A stretch of DNA of 64,000 bases from Lineus longissimus (lineage: Eukaryota; Nemertea; Pilidiophora; Heteronemertea; Lineidae). A program made the translations under genes and the position numbers. Of the stretch, positions 46,068 through 58,905 are shown piece after piece (within the stretch, counting starts at the first letter, position 1; every line of letters starts with the position of its first letter). A model generated the notes under the pieces. It searched no databases. It saw nothing but the letters and a program-made list of their open reading frames with translations, and had not been told where the DNA came from. The stretch lies in assembly GCF_910592395.1 (NCBI RefSeq), contig NC_088315.1:8374501-8438500 (forward strand). The letters are read 5' to 3'.

Positions 46068-49000
46068 ACTGTTACTGTTAAACCAAAGGCAAAATACTCC
46101 TTACTCACAATCTAACCTGCTCTTGGCAATACACCAGAACCCACTCGAATATTTCAAAGCAAAATACCCATTACCAACAGTATCAACCCCACTTGAATTG
46201 ATTGCAGATAAATTCCCTCGAGAGTTGGGGAAACCCCAAGCGTTCCATTGAAGTACATGGTCATAGACCGTCACATCTGCCGCAAGCAATCGGCCACCTG
46301 ATTCAAGAAGACGTTCCTTCCTCTCGACTATTCATGACTGTCAGACCTGGTTCAATTTGGCCGCATCGCCGAGAAGGATACCAGCAATTTGACGGCAATG
46401 ATGCGATGGGGAATGGATTGGCCGTGGCACGCTCCGACCTCCGGGGTTTGCAAGACACGGAATGATGGATGTGTTATCAATACATCTATCATGCAGTGGC
46501 TGGAGAGAGCTTCTGCTAATATATTCCATAATGGGATACACCTTTGCTACACCGTGTATCAAATGAAGAATTGGCTGGAAAATTCCCAAATCTGATGTTG
46601 CTGGCTCTAAAAAACGCTAATAACCAGCCTAATTTGAAGTGTTGCGAGATGAAATATCAAATTTTCTTGAGGCCATTCAGTGTCTACCTTTAAATACTTT
46701 TCTCAAAACTTCAAAATGCGAGCTTATCATGTTTCCGAACCAACCTCTGGAAATGTTTTATAGTAACTGCTTCAATTTCAAACCCATCTGCACAATTTTT
46801 GGGAAAAAGTCAGGGCCTTCTGGCATTCGTCACATTTCCCAATAAATTGCCATCCCAACTGTATCAGTGATGTACATTGTGCTCCAACAGGGTGAAATGG
46901 AAACATCGTCTGCTATTGCTTTTCACTCGAGATGTTGTTGCTTCTGGCATTTGTAGGATCTTTTAACAAAACAATTTCCACACATTGGAGATTACCGTGG
47001 TTAAAGGAATTGATACCAAACTGGATACATTGGTTGTTTCACCAAACACTATGAATGTTTAGCTGAAGTGAAGGCCATAACTAAGGCGGCAGCTGAGGTT
47101 TTTGGGCAAAATAACAGCTCCACCTGAGTGCCGTTTCGTGAGACAGCATCATCGACAGTAAGGTATCAATTTCTAATTCTAAAACACCTCAAACTTGACA
47201 CGTTTAGGCATAATCCACCGAGATTCTCCTCTTGACACATTTTATGCTAACCCAAAAGGTTGTGGTTGTCTCCCCAAAGCAGTTTTCACAATTTTTAGCT
47301 TTGCGAATTGATATCATTTCGAAATCCCCAAAAATAAAACACCTGCTAAAAATTTACGGTTAACAGTAACTGCAAAAGGAAGGACTTGAAGCCTTACAGT
47401 CATTCTGTTGTCTCGATAAGGTATTTGGTAAGATTCTCTGAGCTGTTTGCTCTCCATCAAGGTCTGCTTTGAGTTGGCTGTGGTTTACGCATGTACATAC
47501 ATGGCTTCTGCATGAGTTTGCCTAGCTATGCTTCAAAAGTCAATGATGATTTCCCAAAGAAAGAGACCCTAGTAGCACAGTTTTTCCTCCTTTGTAGTAC
47601 TTTGTACTTGTACTTGAAAATCCACCACACTGAATGTGGAAGGATTCTTTGATTCTCTTAGAGTATGCGTTTGGAGGATCTGTGCTGATCACCCTGATGT
47701 CTCCTGGCCACCCTCGCTCACGCAAACGCATGATATATTCTAACAAAAATGTTGCGTGTACGGCAGTGACAAATTTCTGTTTTTCTCTTATTATTGGAAC
47801 TATCAAGTATCACTTATGTGGCCAATATCCTGTGTTAATTCCTTTGACATTTCCTGTGGGTTCTCATAGAGTGGGAGTTTAGTTTGAGGGCATTCTTTTG
47901 CTATGAGTACTGGATACAGTCTTCGGTTAAGATAAGACCAATCTCAATATGCATTCTGCAACCTCCCAGGTCATTTTGTGTTGTTAATACTTGTGTGGTC
48001 TCAAATCTTTAAAGAAATCTCCCCACGTCCCAACACGGTCATGACTTTTAACTATCAACATCAAAGATTCTGGCTTATTTCACAGAAGTAAAAAAACACT
48101 GGTTGGTATAGAAAGTGTTGAAGGCCATTTCCAAGTTTCTTCCTACCGGAATAGCTTCATATCAGATTGTGTCTCTCACTCGGTAGTCCAATATACTTTT
48201 GTGTTATCTTTTTGTGGGCGTGTGTCACCATATCCATAAGTATGCATTCAGAACCTTTCTTTGAATATTTTTATATAGTGAATGATGAAAGCTACACCAG
48301 GAGCAAAACATTCTTATGATTTCACCTTTCGTGTGTCTCAGTCATGTCAGCAGGTTCGTTATGTGCGGAAATGTTGACAGTTGAGTGCAGACAGGGCAAG
48401 TCTAGCAGTATATCTTGTAGTCTAAGGTTTGTTATGTATGGAAATGTCGAGAGTGGGTGCAGACAGGGCGAGTTTCGTGGTGACTCCATACTACTACACT
48501 AGCTTTGTATCAGACATTTCCTTTCATATTTTCCAACAGAAAGTTTCATTCGATTCCAACGGTGGCCCTGACCTGAGAGGGACTAGTCGGCATGAGATAT
48601 GTCGGTTTTCCATATGAAAATGACTTTCAAGGGGACCGTGACTTCCCCAAAGAGGGTCTTTTGAAAATCCTGTAAGTGCAACAATAAGTGCACTAGAACG
48701 AAAAGCAGCCTAAGGCTTACCAGAAGTTCATAAGCCAAACCTGCCTCACAGAAGCATAGGCCCCCGCCACTGTTTGGGCCAACATTTTAGCTCCACCATC
48801 GTGGTGTTTAGTGAGGTAACCAATACCTCCAGTTTGGTATCGATTCATTAAACCTGAAATAGATACCCCGATGACGCTCTGCCCATGAGACATGCGAGAT
48901 GTTTGTTAGAACTGGCCAGGAATGTCCGCATGGATTTCTACCACATACCATTGTTGCACTTTGCCTAAAAGTGCCACTTATGGTGTTATAGTCTCGGGTC

Positions 49001-49151
49001 AGTCCAAGTGCCACGAATTCCATCTCTGGCATTTGGTGATAATAACACATGCCTCATGATATTAATTTCCAATATTAACCAATGTACGTCACTGGGTTTG
49101 GATTCTCTCGCAATCTCGATGCTAGCCATCGGTGATGTCTATAACAAAAAT
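46068..49151. other. Intronic, no firm feature
   Basis: 3 kb without supported exons. A diverged duplication of about 55 bp (GTTATGTGCGGAAATGTTGA near 48358 and GTTATGTATGGAAATGTCGA near 48431) is the only repeat noted. Confidence 0.45.
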
Positions 49152-49372
49152 GTGACTCGCTCTACCAAAACTAGGCGCTTGTCGCATCTGAACTTGACAG
49201 GTTGATACGGACTTGTTGTTCATTTCCCTATTGTAGACCTTTTGTGAAATCTATTGCAAACTGATTTGGTCACATTTCACAAAAGGTCTACAATAGGGAA
49301 ATGAACAACAAGTCCGTATCAACCTGTCAAGTTCAGATGCGACAAGCGCCTAGTTTTGGTAGAGCGGGTCAC
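49152..49372. repeat. Near-perfect palindrome, 99-bp arms and 23-bp spacer
   Basis: Arms 49152-49250 and 49274-49372 are reverse complements with a single mismatch (GTGACTCGCTC against GAGCGGGTCAC). The arms contain AACTTGACAGGTTGATACGG and its complement. AAAT stands on both sides (49148-49151 and 49373-49376) and may be a 4-bp target duplication. A foldback MITE, a long-hairpin RNA source or a cloning/assembly inversion are all possible. Confidence 0.9.
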
Positions 49373-49376
49373 AAAT

Positions 49377-50375
49377 ACGGGATCCCATGCGGTGTCAGGC
49401 CATCATCCAATAATAGACCTTTGGACCATTTCTCCCTAATTCTCTCACACAAGTGTATTTCAGGGTTTAAACTTTGGACACAGATGAAACTGAGAAGTAC
49501 ATGTGGCAGTGCCTGCAATTACATCGAATGCTCATTATACTTCTTGTAAAATGACATCTTGTAGTCTCAGAAAACAATTGAAATGTGTGCTTGAACTTTC
49601 GTCTTTGATGTCGGTAAAGTTCACTTGAAGGTTTTGTTTTTATAGGCACAGTCCTTGCTGTCTTTAAGAACTAAATGAAAGCTTAAGCATATTCCTCTTG
49701 CAGACCAGATGTCCCCAAGTGAAGGGGGCATACACCCTGGCAGACTACAGTTTCTGTACTTTTGACTTCAGGATTTAACCATGCACACTATCTTAGTTTG
49801 TGCCTGGGAAAATATCATAATAATTTACCCCATTTAGGCAGGGATCCAAGGAGGGCCAGTCCCACCCCACCCCTTTAAAAAAAATCTCTGAAGCAAAAAA
49901 GCTGATCTGCTGCTTGCCTTGTAGCCCACATTCCAGCCAGACTAAATGCTATCTTAGAAAAAGGATCAGTCTTCTAGTCATCAAGTAGCTTACTGGTCTT
50001 TACCGTCTCGGCCATCCATCGATCAATCATACTCAAAGCACTTCCTAGCCAAACTGTTGTTGAAGAAAAAAAGAGGCTGAGTTTTTAAGGGGCGGATGTA
50101 GCCTTCTGTTTTGGTCCTAGTGTTATCTTTGTTACCAGGTAATTTTGTGGCAATTGCATATTGCCATCAGTATACACTTTGTCGTGTAACTTTATACAAA
50201 GTAGCTCCTGTCTAGACACTTGATTCCTCCTAGATCCGACACAGAAGATTTTCATCTTACCAGATTCTAGCCATGCTCAGGTCATGTCTAGAGAAGAGAT
50301 CAGTGTATTCATCATCAGCTTACTGTCTTAACATAAAAGGGTTGACCATGGGCTCTACCATTTTGCTGAGAATTT
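49377..50375. other. Intronic, no feature seen
   Basis: No exon, repeat or RNA gene was recognised. Confidence 0.5.
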
Positions 50376-50526
50376 GAAATTCTAAAGCAATTAGAAGTCT
50401 TTTAGAACAAAGTGAATGCCAATTTCAAGGATGGGAGTCAGTTCTTTGCTTTTCAGAAAACTGACCCCCACCCTTGGAGTCGGCATTCACTTCATTCTGA
50501 ATGGGTTCTAATTGCTAAAGGATTTC
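50376..50526. repeat. Degenerate hairpin, 68-bp arms and 15-nt loop
   Basis: Arm 50376-50443 (GAAATTCTAAAGCAATTAGA on) pairs with arm 50459-50526, whose complement reads GAAATCCTTTAGCAATTAGA on, then AAGTGAATGCC and GGTCAGTT in both. Identity is roughly 80 percent. This is probably an old foldback element. Confidence 0.7.
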
Positions 50527-50828
50527 AAGTTCTAGTGGTGACTCCTGTGGTCAATTCTTTTAGACCGAGTCAATGATTGATCGCTGGTCGCAGCAAACAA
50601 AATTGCTCATTTGCGCAGCACTTTAGCCATTACCAGACAACCGAGCATTTCCAAGTCCTAGTAGCCAGACTGCACGAAAAAACATCAAGGGAATGACATT
50701 TTTATGGTCTGCTTGGTCTAGCTTCAGACCCTATTGATATTACCAGGAAAGGGCTCAGTCCGGTCCCTTGCACATTATCCACTGATCAGCCTCCACCTTT
50801 TGAACTAAGCTTCATGCCAGTCTCTTGG

Positions 50829-51060
50829 TTACTTTGATGTCCAGCTCGCATTCTGGTTGTTGAGCACTGACCACTGAGGTGACTTTGCCATAACAGCCCA
50901 ACTTCTCCCCATACTCTGACTTAATAAGAAACTGGACATTACGGTGATTGAACATTGTCCATTTTGACCAGCCAGCCGCGTCAATTGACCTTTATCTGGT
51001 GCAGACATCGTCATGTTCGATCACAATACAGATGTCAGGTATCGATTCTGGCGTCACTGG
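50829..51060. repeat. Dispersed repeat, copy A
   Basis: The block TTGACCTTTATCTGGTGCAG, then ACATCGTCATGTTCGATCAC and ATCGATTCTGGC, recurs at about 52875-52950. The minus-strand reading MSAPDKGQLTRLAGQNGQC resembles MSAQDKGQWTRFAGQDGKC of copy B. The class is unknown. Confidence 0.55.
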
Positions 51061-52730
51061 CGTTTTTATCTGATGGTCAATTATATGGCTAAGAAGGTTG
51101 TAGTGTCAGTGTCCTTTTGTTGGTAACTTCATGGATAAGTGGTGTTTAGCTGTGTCAAACTTGCCTCATAGAACAGGTTACTGTCACAGCCCAGTCTCAA
51201 AATGCTATGACCATATTCTCGACTTTGAATGCTTCCTCTGATGGTCTTTCCATGAAAATGACACATGCCACTGCCATCCGTGCTGGCACCAGAGAAACTT
51301 TGTGGACATTGAAATGATACACCCACCTTGTGGTATTCTCATATGACAAACTGAGTACACTCATATGCTAATTTAAAGACCGACCCCGGGTATAAAAGGC
51401 TCTTCACCTGTCACTGATCCAGTGCTCAACTGATATCATTGCTCCCAGGACCTCCAACGGTCAAGATTAAAATATCCCACATAACTTTGTTATCAGGCCT
51501 CAGAATTTCCTGGAAACTGTCAGTCAAATCTATGAATGCCTCAGCAACAACATTCTTAAAGTTCAAGTCCTATCTCCCAGCCAATAAAGAGAAATTAGAA
51601 GATTTCAGGGCCTGCCCCTCTATTTTTTGAATATGATTGGCACTATGGAGGCGGGGCAAGTAGATGGCCAGAACGAATCAGGGGCAATGTCAGTATGATG
51701 CAGCCTGGCTAGGTAACATCAGAGGGAAAGCTATATAGGCCACATGCTGTGAGCACTCAAGTTTATCACTGCATATGTCAAGTGCAATTAGTTTATTGAA
51801 GCATAGGTTTGGCCGGGTATTGTAGTCTGGTAGAATTAGAATTCTCTGAATAAAATATTGAAATATTGCAGGATTAGGTTTACATGTAGATTTATTTTCA
51901 AATATTACTGCACACCAAAATAGTATATCGTACATTTTATTTCAACAATGCAGGAGAAAAAGCATTTTCTAAATATCAGAAAATGAAGGATACCTCAGAC
52001 ATTGAATTGTTTGTTGTGTTTCATTCGACTTTATCAATCAAAGCACAATTTATAGTTTCCCTTGGTTTCTTCTAGACAAGGTTAATCCACAAAGTAAAAT
52101 AACACATTGATTTATACTAGTATTCCTAAAATCCGGCAGGTCTATAGACCTTCATTGACTAATTTGGATTGTGAGTCATGCAGAAATTTAGGTTTGCTCA
52201 CATGTTCTTAGCTTTTCATTTCATAAATATTTCTTTGTTTGCTAATGAGTACCTGCATGATCACTTTGAATATTAGGTGGCAAAAGAAAACTTGAAATGA
52301 TTTCAAAAAATGTCTCTTTTAATTCTTTTTTCTCAAACATCCCAAATTGGAGTACATAAACCCGAAATCTAATTTTGGTAAAGCACCAAGATATGGAACT
52401 GAAGCAACCTTTTGAGATTGTTTACACTCATCACACTTCAGTTGTCAAGCCACATTAGCCTTATCTTGCCAGCATGGGGCCAGAGCTCAGGCAGCCTGCA
52501 TCTCGCAAATGTGGGCAGGCCATAGGTAAATTGCTCTCCACCCGGTGTTTGGTATCTGGAAAAGGTCGGTCTTTAACATGCATCGATCAGGAAAATTGAC
52601 ACATGCACCACTTGCATACAGATAATGCTTACATGCATGTGACATGCATTACTACTGACTATTGGTATTGCCTGGCTTAAGAAAAAGGAAATAGATATAG
52701 CTGGACTGACAGTATTTATATGTGAACAAT
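51061..52730. other. Intronic, no firm feature
   Basis: A block at 51150-51320 (ATGCTATGACCATATTCTCG) is weakly similar to the dispersed repeat at 50829 and 52780. Nothing else was recognised. Confidence 0.4.
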
Positions 52731-52955
52731 GGCCTTCCATTTAAGAAGAACCTTGCCTCCAAGCACGGATTCCTGTCATTGTCTTGACTCAGAACGTTAA
52801 GCCATATTCTTGACTTGAAGGAACCTGGGGCCATAATGGCAATCAAACATTTACCATCCTGACCAGCAAACCGAGTCCATTGACCTTTATCTTGTGCAGA
52901 CATCGTTCATGTTCAATCACAACTCAGATATCAGATATCGATTCTCACATCTATG
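52731..52955. repeat. Dispersed repeat, copy B
   Basis: CCATTGACCTTTATCTTGTG, ACATCGTTCATGTTCAATCA and AGATATCGATTCTCAC match copy A at 50829-51060 with roughly 80 percent identity over the best 80 bp. The remainder is more diverged. Confidence 0.55.
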
Positions 52956-52969
52956 AGGCGAGAGTGCCA

Positions 52970-53860
52970 TTTACGCGGTGCTTGGTTGATCCGGATCCGC
53001 ATCCGGACGAGTTCAGTTAAAAAAGCACCGTGTCAATGCAATTAGTCCGAACCAACTTTAACTGAACTCACACGAGACTTGTCACATAGCGCAATCTCGG
53101 GTGGTTGAGGTGAATTCAGGTCAGTTAAGGTCAGTTAAGGTGGATTAATTGGGCTGCTATGAAAATGCGGACTGGCCAGCTCAGTTTGTGTCTGTGTGTG
53201 TTTGATGTATCAGTGTATAGCATGCGATTTCGCTCGAGGGGGACTAGCCTTGTGGGGACCGACCTGTGGTGGGGGGTCCACCTAATGCGCGTCCGGAACT
53301 CTGTTTGCGCGTCCGGAGCGCGTCCGGAAGAGAAAGTGCGCGTCCGGAACAATTTCCTTTGTAAATATGAACCTATTGTTGCATTAGATGGCTTAAATAG
53401 CATTTTAATTCCATGTAGAGAAAATAAAATTGAAAAAAATATTTTTGGTGACTTTGTATTTTACAATTTTCAGCAAGGTGGTTAATTACTAATGCCATAC
53501 TGATACTCATATCCCAACTTCCTTACGCGCCTTCTCCTGTTGTGGTCGTCTAAGTCGGTATAAGTTTGTCTGGGATTTGATGGCTGTGTGACACCCAAAT
53601 CACCCCCCTGAAAATTGTAAAATACAAAGTCACCAAGCATGCCAAGGAGATTTTTTCCAATTTTATTTTCTCTACATGGAATTAAAATGCTATTTAAGCC
53701 ATCAAATGCAACATTAGGTTCATATTTACAAAGGAAATTGTTCCGGACGCGCACTTTCTCTTCCGGACGCGCTCCGGACGCACAAATTGTTCCAGACGCG
53801 CATTAGGTAGACCGGTGGTGGGTTTAGGTCGGTTCCGATGAACGCACGCACCGTGTAAAA
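52970..53860. mobile_element. Older DNA element with 29-bp diverged inverted ends, host of a nested insertion
   Basis: The left end TTTACGCGGTGCTTGGTTGA and the right end, read inverted, TTTACACGGTGCGTGCGTTC agree at 20 of 29 positions. No target duplication is clear. A direct triplicate GTCAGTTAAGGT lies at 53120-53150. The 541-bp foldback at 53274 was inserted inside it. Confidence 0.45.
53274..53814. mobile_element. 541-bp foldback transposon with 8-bp target duplication
   Basis: GTGGTGGG flanks the element on both sides (53266-53273 and 53815-53822). Ends: GGGTCCACCTAATGCGCGTC and, inverted, CGGTCTACCTAATGCGCGTC. The arms extend about 205 bp (53274-53479 and 53603-53814) and contain several GCGCGTCCGGAA words. 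The unique centre is about 120 bp. The open frames here simply read the arms and are not genes. An 8-bp duplication suggests a hAT- or P-type transposase in trans. Confidence 0.88.
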
Positions 53861-56800
53861 AGGCCTAATGAGGCTCCCAGTAACTCTAAAGTCATATTCC
53901 CTTCAATTCAAAGAGGAAACCTTGGACATTGACGAGCTAGACATGTCAGTTGACCATGATCTGCTTCAGTCACAGTGTCAAATGTCGATGGCCAAATATA
54001 TGGATTAGTATGTTAGTGTGGATGTCTTCGTTCATGCACTGTCCTGCCTTTCCTGATGATTTCACCGATCGATCTTCGGATAGATTCAAATGAGATTCGG
54101 GCTGCCTTCGGCTAGACTAAGAACGATGTTAACCCCTGACAGTTCCTTTCCTGTCTTACAACTTGCTTGAATGAATATGGAACCACCAAATGTTTGAAGT
54201 TGCACCGAAAATTAATATTGTCGATGAGATTCTAAGACCGAGACGGTTTCACTTATCGAGTTCGGCATTCGACGACAGAAACCAAGACAAAAACTGTCTA
54301 TTTCTGAGCTCATGCAGTCTGATTCATTTCATTGTAGTCACCTGATCCCAATTTCAGTGTACAACCTGGGTCAAAACTTATACAAAATAGGCCAAAGTCA
54401 GCCTCGTTCTGGATTGACCTAGTTTGTGTACTATCTAGTGCATTCCAGTTTCAATGCACTATGATCTCAGAAAGTGCTTTGATAGCTGGGGTCATTATTT
54501 GAAATGACTCTGACACAGCCCAAATCTTTTTTTACCTCAATAAACATGCTTAATATTGTTAGATACATACCACACTACAATCCTAATGCAACATGTATTC
54601 CATTTAAGCACTTTTGAGAGCATAAAATGCATTTCATTGTGAGTACTGTCCAACACACACCCCACCCCCAACTTCTAATTGGGATAGAAAAAGTTTCTAT
54701 GTCTGAAACAAGAGACCATTGATGGGAGACCTTTGATTGACATCTTGGCTGTGGAATTCAACCACTTTTCTCAATGAATATGCACACCCCTTGATGTATG
54801 AGGCTTATGAATGGCTGGAGTCCACCCAGCACAGCCCCCTCCCCCTCAACTAAACTGTCAATAACATTCTTGGTGGTCAACTTGTGTATGGTATCATGAT
54901 ACAGCCTGGTACAGGGACCTTTCTGCTTGATTAATTACACACATTTGGGTTAATTTGTTTATACACTTGTCTGCTATAATCTCTCAAACTCAGCAGGCTG
55001 CTTGTTTGCAAGGCGGCATATTCCTTTGATCTTGTAATAGGGATAGATTTTGTTTCTGATACTTCAAGTGCGGAAGGTCAATTCCATGGTGTTGACCATG
55101 TCTTACTGTAGTGAATGAGTACAATTTACACCCTTTCTGGTCATCAACGAAGTGGCTATCACATTTTTGATGTTGCTTGTCCAGCTCATTATCAGCCGCT
55201 CATTAGCATATTGACCACAGTAACCATGATGAAACACGTGGTGGTGAAGATCAAGTGCTTCCTGCCTTGTCAATTTTGTTACATCTTTCCTGGTTCCAGT
55301 TCTTCTGAACAGGTTAAACTTATTTTGTTGTTCCTTTGGTGGATTATATTCTTACTTCTTTTGGATTATCAATGTTTCACCTTTGTAGGCCTATATTCAT
55401 TCAGTGACCCTTATTTTGATTTATATTTTTCGACCAAAAAAGGAATATGGAATGAAATAATTGTTTGGATATTTGGATATTCTTGATTCAATGGATTAGG
55501 GATGTTGAGAGGGTGATTTTATTTATTGTACTGCAATAGTGAATTCAATGCACATTTCAGATGGACAAACTCCACTTTCCATGCATGGCACTATTATTGT
55601 TTACATTCCTAATATAGGTAAACTAGGACATATTATGCATGAATCTATGTCAGTGGGCGGCCAAGTTTATGCTAACCAGGTATACTAAACCGAGGCTATA
55701 ATCTGCCAGCAACTGGGTCACTTTGGATATCAGTTACACTTTGGCTACCCAGAGCACTCACTGTTTAGCTGTAAGATATGTATGTAACGTCGGGATGTCT
55801 AAAGATTTTTGTCATGAGCATTTTCGATTGTGATTTGATTGACAAATTGAGGGATCAAATCCAATACATGAATATCTGGTTACTTTCCAGTATTGCTTCT
55901 AATACTAAGCTGTATCCAGGAGATTTGCCTATGTTAGGATAGTAAACTTGGTATTGTTTTCTTAACTTTTGAATTATGTTGATTTTGGCCTTTCTGTGTA
56001 GCCTTCAGCTATGGAGCAGAATACAAACTTCTTATTTCCGTAAGGCCAAGGTCTCTTCTTTGGTCAAGATGGCCAGGAGCCAATTGAAAAGTTGGTACCC
56101 AACGGTAATTTGGTAAATTAAAAATCTGTAGTGACACGTATATAGATGAAATTGGCAGGCAACTTTAGACACGTCTTAATAGCTGTTTCATGATTTAACA
56201 GGCTTTTGTGTCAGTTAAAATTGCCAAGCCAATAACTGGCATCAAATTTAGCGATTTTCCGCTGTTGTGGAAGTAGAGCTTAATAATGAATGAATGTTTT
56301 TGATGCTGTGAATAAATTAACGAATGAATGAATTATCAAAGATGCCATATCCTGTGATTTGGGCATAACGTGGATTAATTGTGACAGGCGCTGTCGTTTC
56401 TATAAACCATGTTTCATGTCAGAGATGTGCATTTCTTAAATTATTCTGTCCGTGATGTATAAGGGTGAAAAAATCTCGTAAACAAATAGTCCCAGTAAAA
56501 AATGATGTGAAAACTGTCATTATTCTTCCAAACAGATAAGATGTCAGAAATAAATAAACATCTGCCATCATTTCTCACTGGTAGACAGACATACATCAGG
56601 AAAAGTCCGGATTGTCTTTGTAAATCTTGCAAACTTGGCAATAAAACGCAAATGTAGCGAGCCTTTTTTGTGATCCTTTAATAGAATTCTTCACGGTGAT
56701 ATTGGCAAGTGGCTCATTAGTAAAAATAGCATGCACTTTCATCTCCTTTCTTGCTGCACAATCGAAAAGCTTGGAGGATCTTTTTGAGATTGAGTGGGAC

Positions 56801-57436
56801 TTCTCCTGTCATGTTGAGAGATAATATTAACTCCTGCTCCAGTGTTGATAGGGTGTGAAGCGAGCAGAGGCATTGTACATTTGTAGATAACTATCGGAAA
56901 TAAATAAACCATTTCTTTCTGGTAGGCAGGCATATTTCATCAAAAGTAGGGGAGGTGTCTTTGTAAATCATGCAGACTAGGCAATTGAACACAAATATAT
57001 CAAGTGGTATTTTGCAGATAAGCAGTATTAAGCGTTCAAAGTGATAATTTTGCAGATATAAGCAGTTTTAAGTGTGCAATGTGGAAAATTTTTGGAAGAT
57101 ATAGCGTCGTCAAAGCATTGGGGGGGGGGGGGGGGTTGAGATGGGATGGGGGGATTTTTTCCCTTTATCAGACAAAATCAGAACCGTGAACCAATCTGTC
57201 GCAGTTGGCCGCGTGTCACCTGAATGAAACCAAGCAAGCAAGCTATAGTAAGTTATACAGGAACTCAACTTATTCAAGCAGTTTACCATGGACATGTTGA
57301 CTGTTTGATGTAGGTAACCAACCCAGCGGATATTAATCCGTGTTTAAATTTGCTTTCCATGAAAAAAACACCAGGTCGGCTTTATCTGGGTAAATATCAA
57401 TTGTTGTTCAGGACAATCTGAGGTCAACCAAGATCA
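53861..57436. other. Intronic, no firm feature
   Basis: 3.6 kb without supported exons. A diverged duplication (AATAAATAAACATCTGCCAT near 56550 and AATAAATAAACCATTTCTTT near 56900, each followed by a GGTAG.CAG.CAT block) and a G run at 57121-57134 are present. Confidence 0.45.
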
Positions 57437-57473
57437 ATGATGCAGATCAATGAGTGCCCGATGTGTGTCAAAC

Positions 57474-58197
57474 TCCTTTGCCATGTCCAACATGTGTCGC
57501 AGAACCCACTGCTTTGCTGGCACAACATGTGTCCCACAATCCAACTGCTTTGCCATGCCAAACATGTGTCACACAACCAACTGCTTAATTGCCATGCCCA
57601 ACATGTGTTCAACTATATAACTGCTTTGCTGTGGCCCAGATGTGTCCCACAATCCAACTGCTTTGCCATGCCCAACATGTGTTCAACTATATACCTGCAT
57701 TGCTGTGCCACAGATGTGTTGCACAATCCAACTGCTTTGCCATGCCCAACATGTGTTCAACTATATACCTGCATTGCTGTGCCACAGATGTGTTGCACAA
57801 TCCAACTGCTTTGCCATGCCCAACATGTGTTCAACTATATACCTGCATTGCTGTGCCACAGATGTGTTGCACAATCCAACTGCTTTGCCATGCCAAACAT
57901 GTGTTCAACTATATACCTGCATTGCTGTACCCCAGATGTGTTCCACAATCCAACTGCTTTGCCATGCCCAACATGTGTTCAACTATATACCTGCATTGCT
58001 GTGCCCCAGATGTGTTGCACAATCAGCTGCTTTACCATGCCCAACATGTGTTCAACTATATACCTGCATTGCTGTGCCCCAGATGTGTTGCACAATCAGC
58101 TGCTTTACCATGCTCAACATGTGTTCAACTATATACCTGCATTGCTGTGCCCCAGATGTGTTGCACAATCCAACTGCTTTGCCATGCCCAACATGCA
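57474..58197. repeat. Higher-order minisatellite, 37-bp monomer arranged as 74-bp dimers
   Basis: The 74-bp unit (CTTTGCCATG or CTTTACCATG at 57661, 57735, 57809, 57883, 57957, 58030, 58103 and 58177) is itself two related 37-bp halves: CTGCTTTGCCATGCCCAACA and CTGCATTGCTGTGCCACAGA start them. The left part (57474-57660) keeps irregular monomers. All three plus-strand frames stay open for about 200 codons because the unit has no stop codon in any frame and its length is not a multiple of three. I do not consider this a protein gene. Confidence 0.92.
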
Positions 58198-58209
58198 TTG
58201 CCGAGATGA

Positions 58210-58900
58210 ATGTATTCCTCACTTCTGCTCATTAAAGCTTTATGACATCCCAAAGGAACTTTTATAGCAATTATTCTTTAGCAAATATTTATCGTCTACA
58301 TAAATATGGCTTGTCATTACATAAAGATGGCATGTCATATTCTAATGGCTTCATTTGCCTCTTCTTTCTTTGCGTTGTTTTGTATGAGATGTGTTTTTTA
58401 GGAGGTCAGGGCAGAACAGAGATAATTCTCGAACCATCGTTTCGAAGATGACAGCTTATTTTCGTTCTTGAGACATTGCTGTTGTTCTTATATCTTTTGT
58501 GGCCTTTATACAGCTGTGGCAGTAGTTAGAGCACAAGAATAGCCAGGTCAGTGGCATATTTCAGCAGCTTGAATCCCAAAGCAGATTCACTAAAAACGGT
58601 TCCCTCAATCATTTTGCTTTCCTTGAGCACCCCAGAGGAGAAGCTGTCATCGTTGACAATAGGTCCCAGCCATCCCATGTCTAAGTGATCCAGATTTAGT
58701 TAATTGGTGCCATCGATTATCTCCTCTTGTAGAGTATTAGAGGTACAACGTGGCATACAAATGAAGATACACTTTCAATTATATACTCATCTATATTCTG
58801 TTCTTGTCTGTGTCTTCGAATGGGGGAGTTATCTTTTTTCTTCCAAGTAAAGCCACCAGCTTGGTCTCTGTCTCTGTGGACAAATAATGCTCAGTGTTGG
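58210..58900. other. Intronic, no feature seen
   Basis: No exon or repeat was recognised. Confidence 0.5.
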
Positions 58901-58905
58901 GATTT

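Noticed and set aside
53131-53754. Three frames of 90-108 codons
   Set aside because: They read the inverted arms of a foldback transposon on both strands.
57437-58267. 276-, 206- and 197-codon overlapping frames
   Set aside because: They are explained by a stop-free 74-bp tandem repeat whose length is not a multiple of three. There is no unique sequence, start context or domain.
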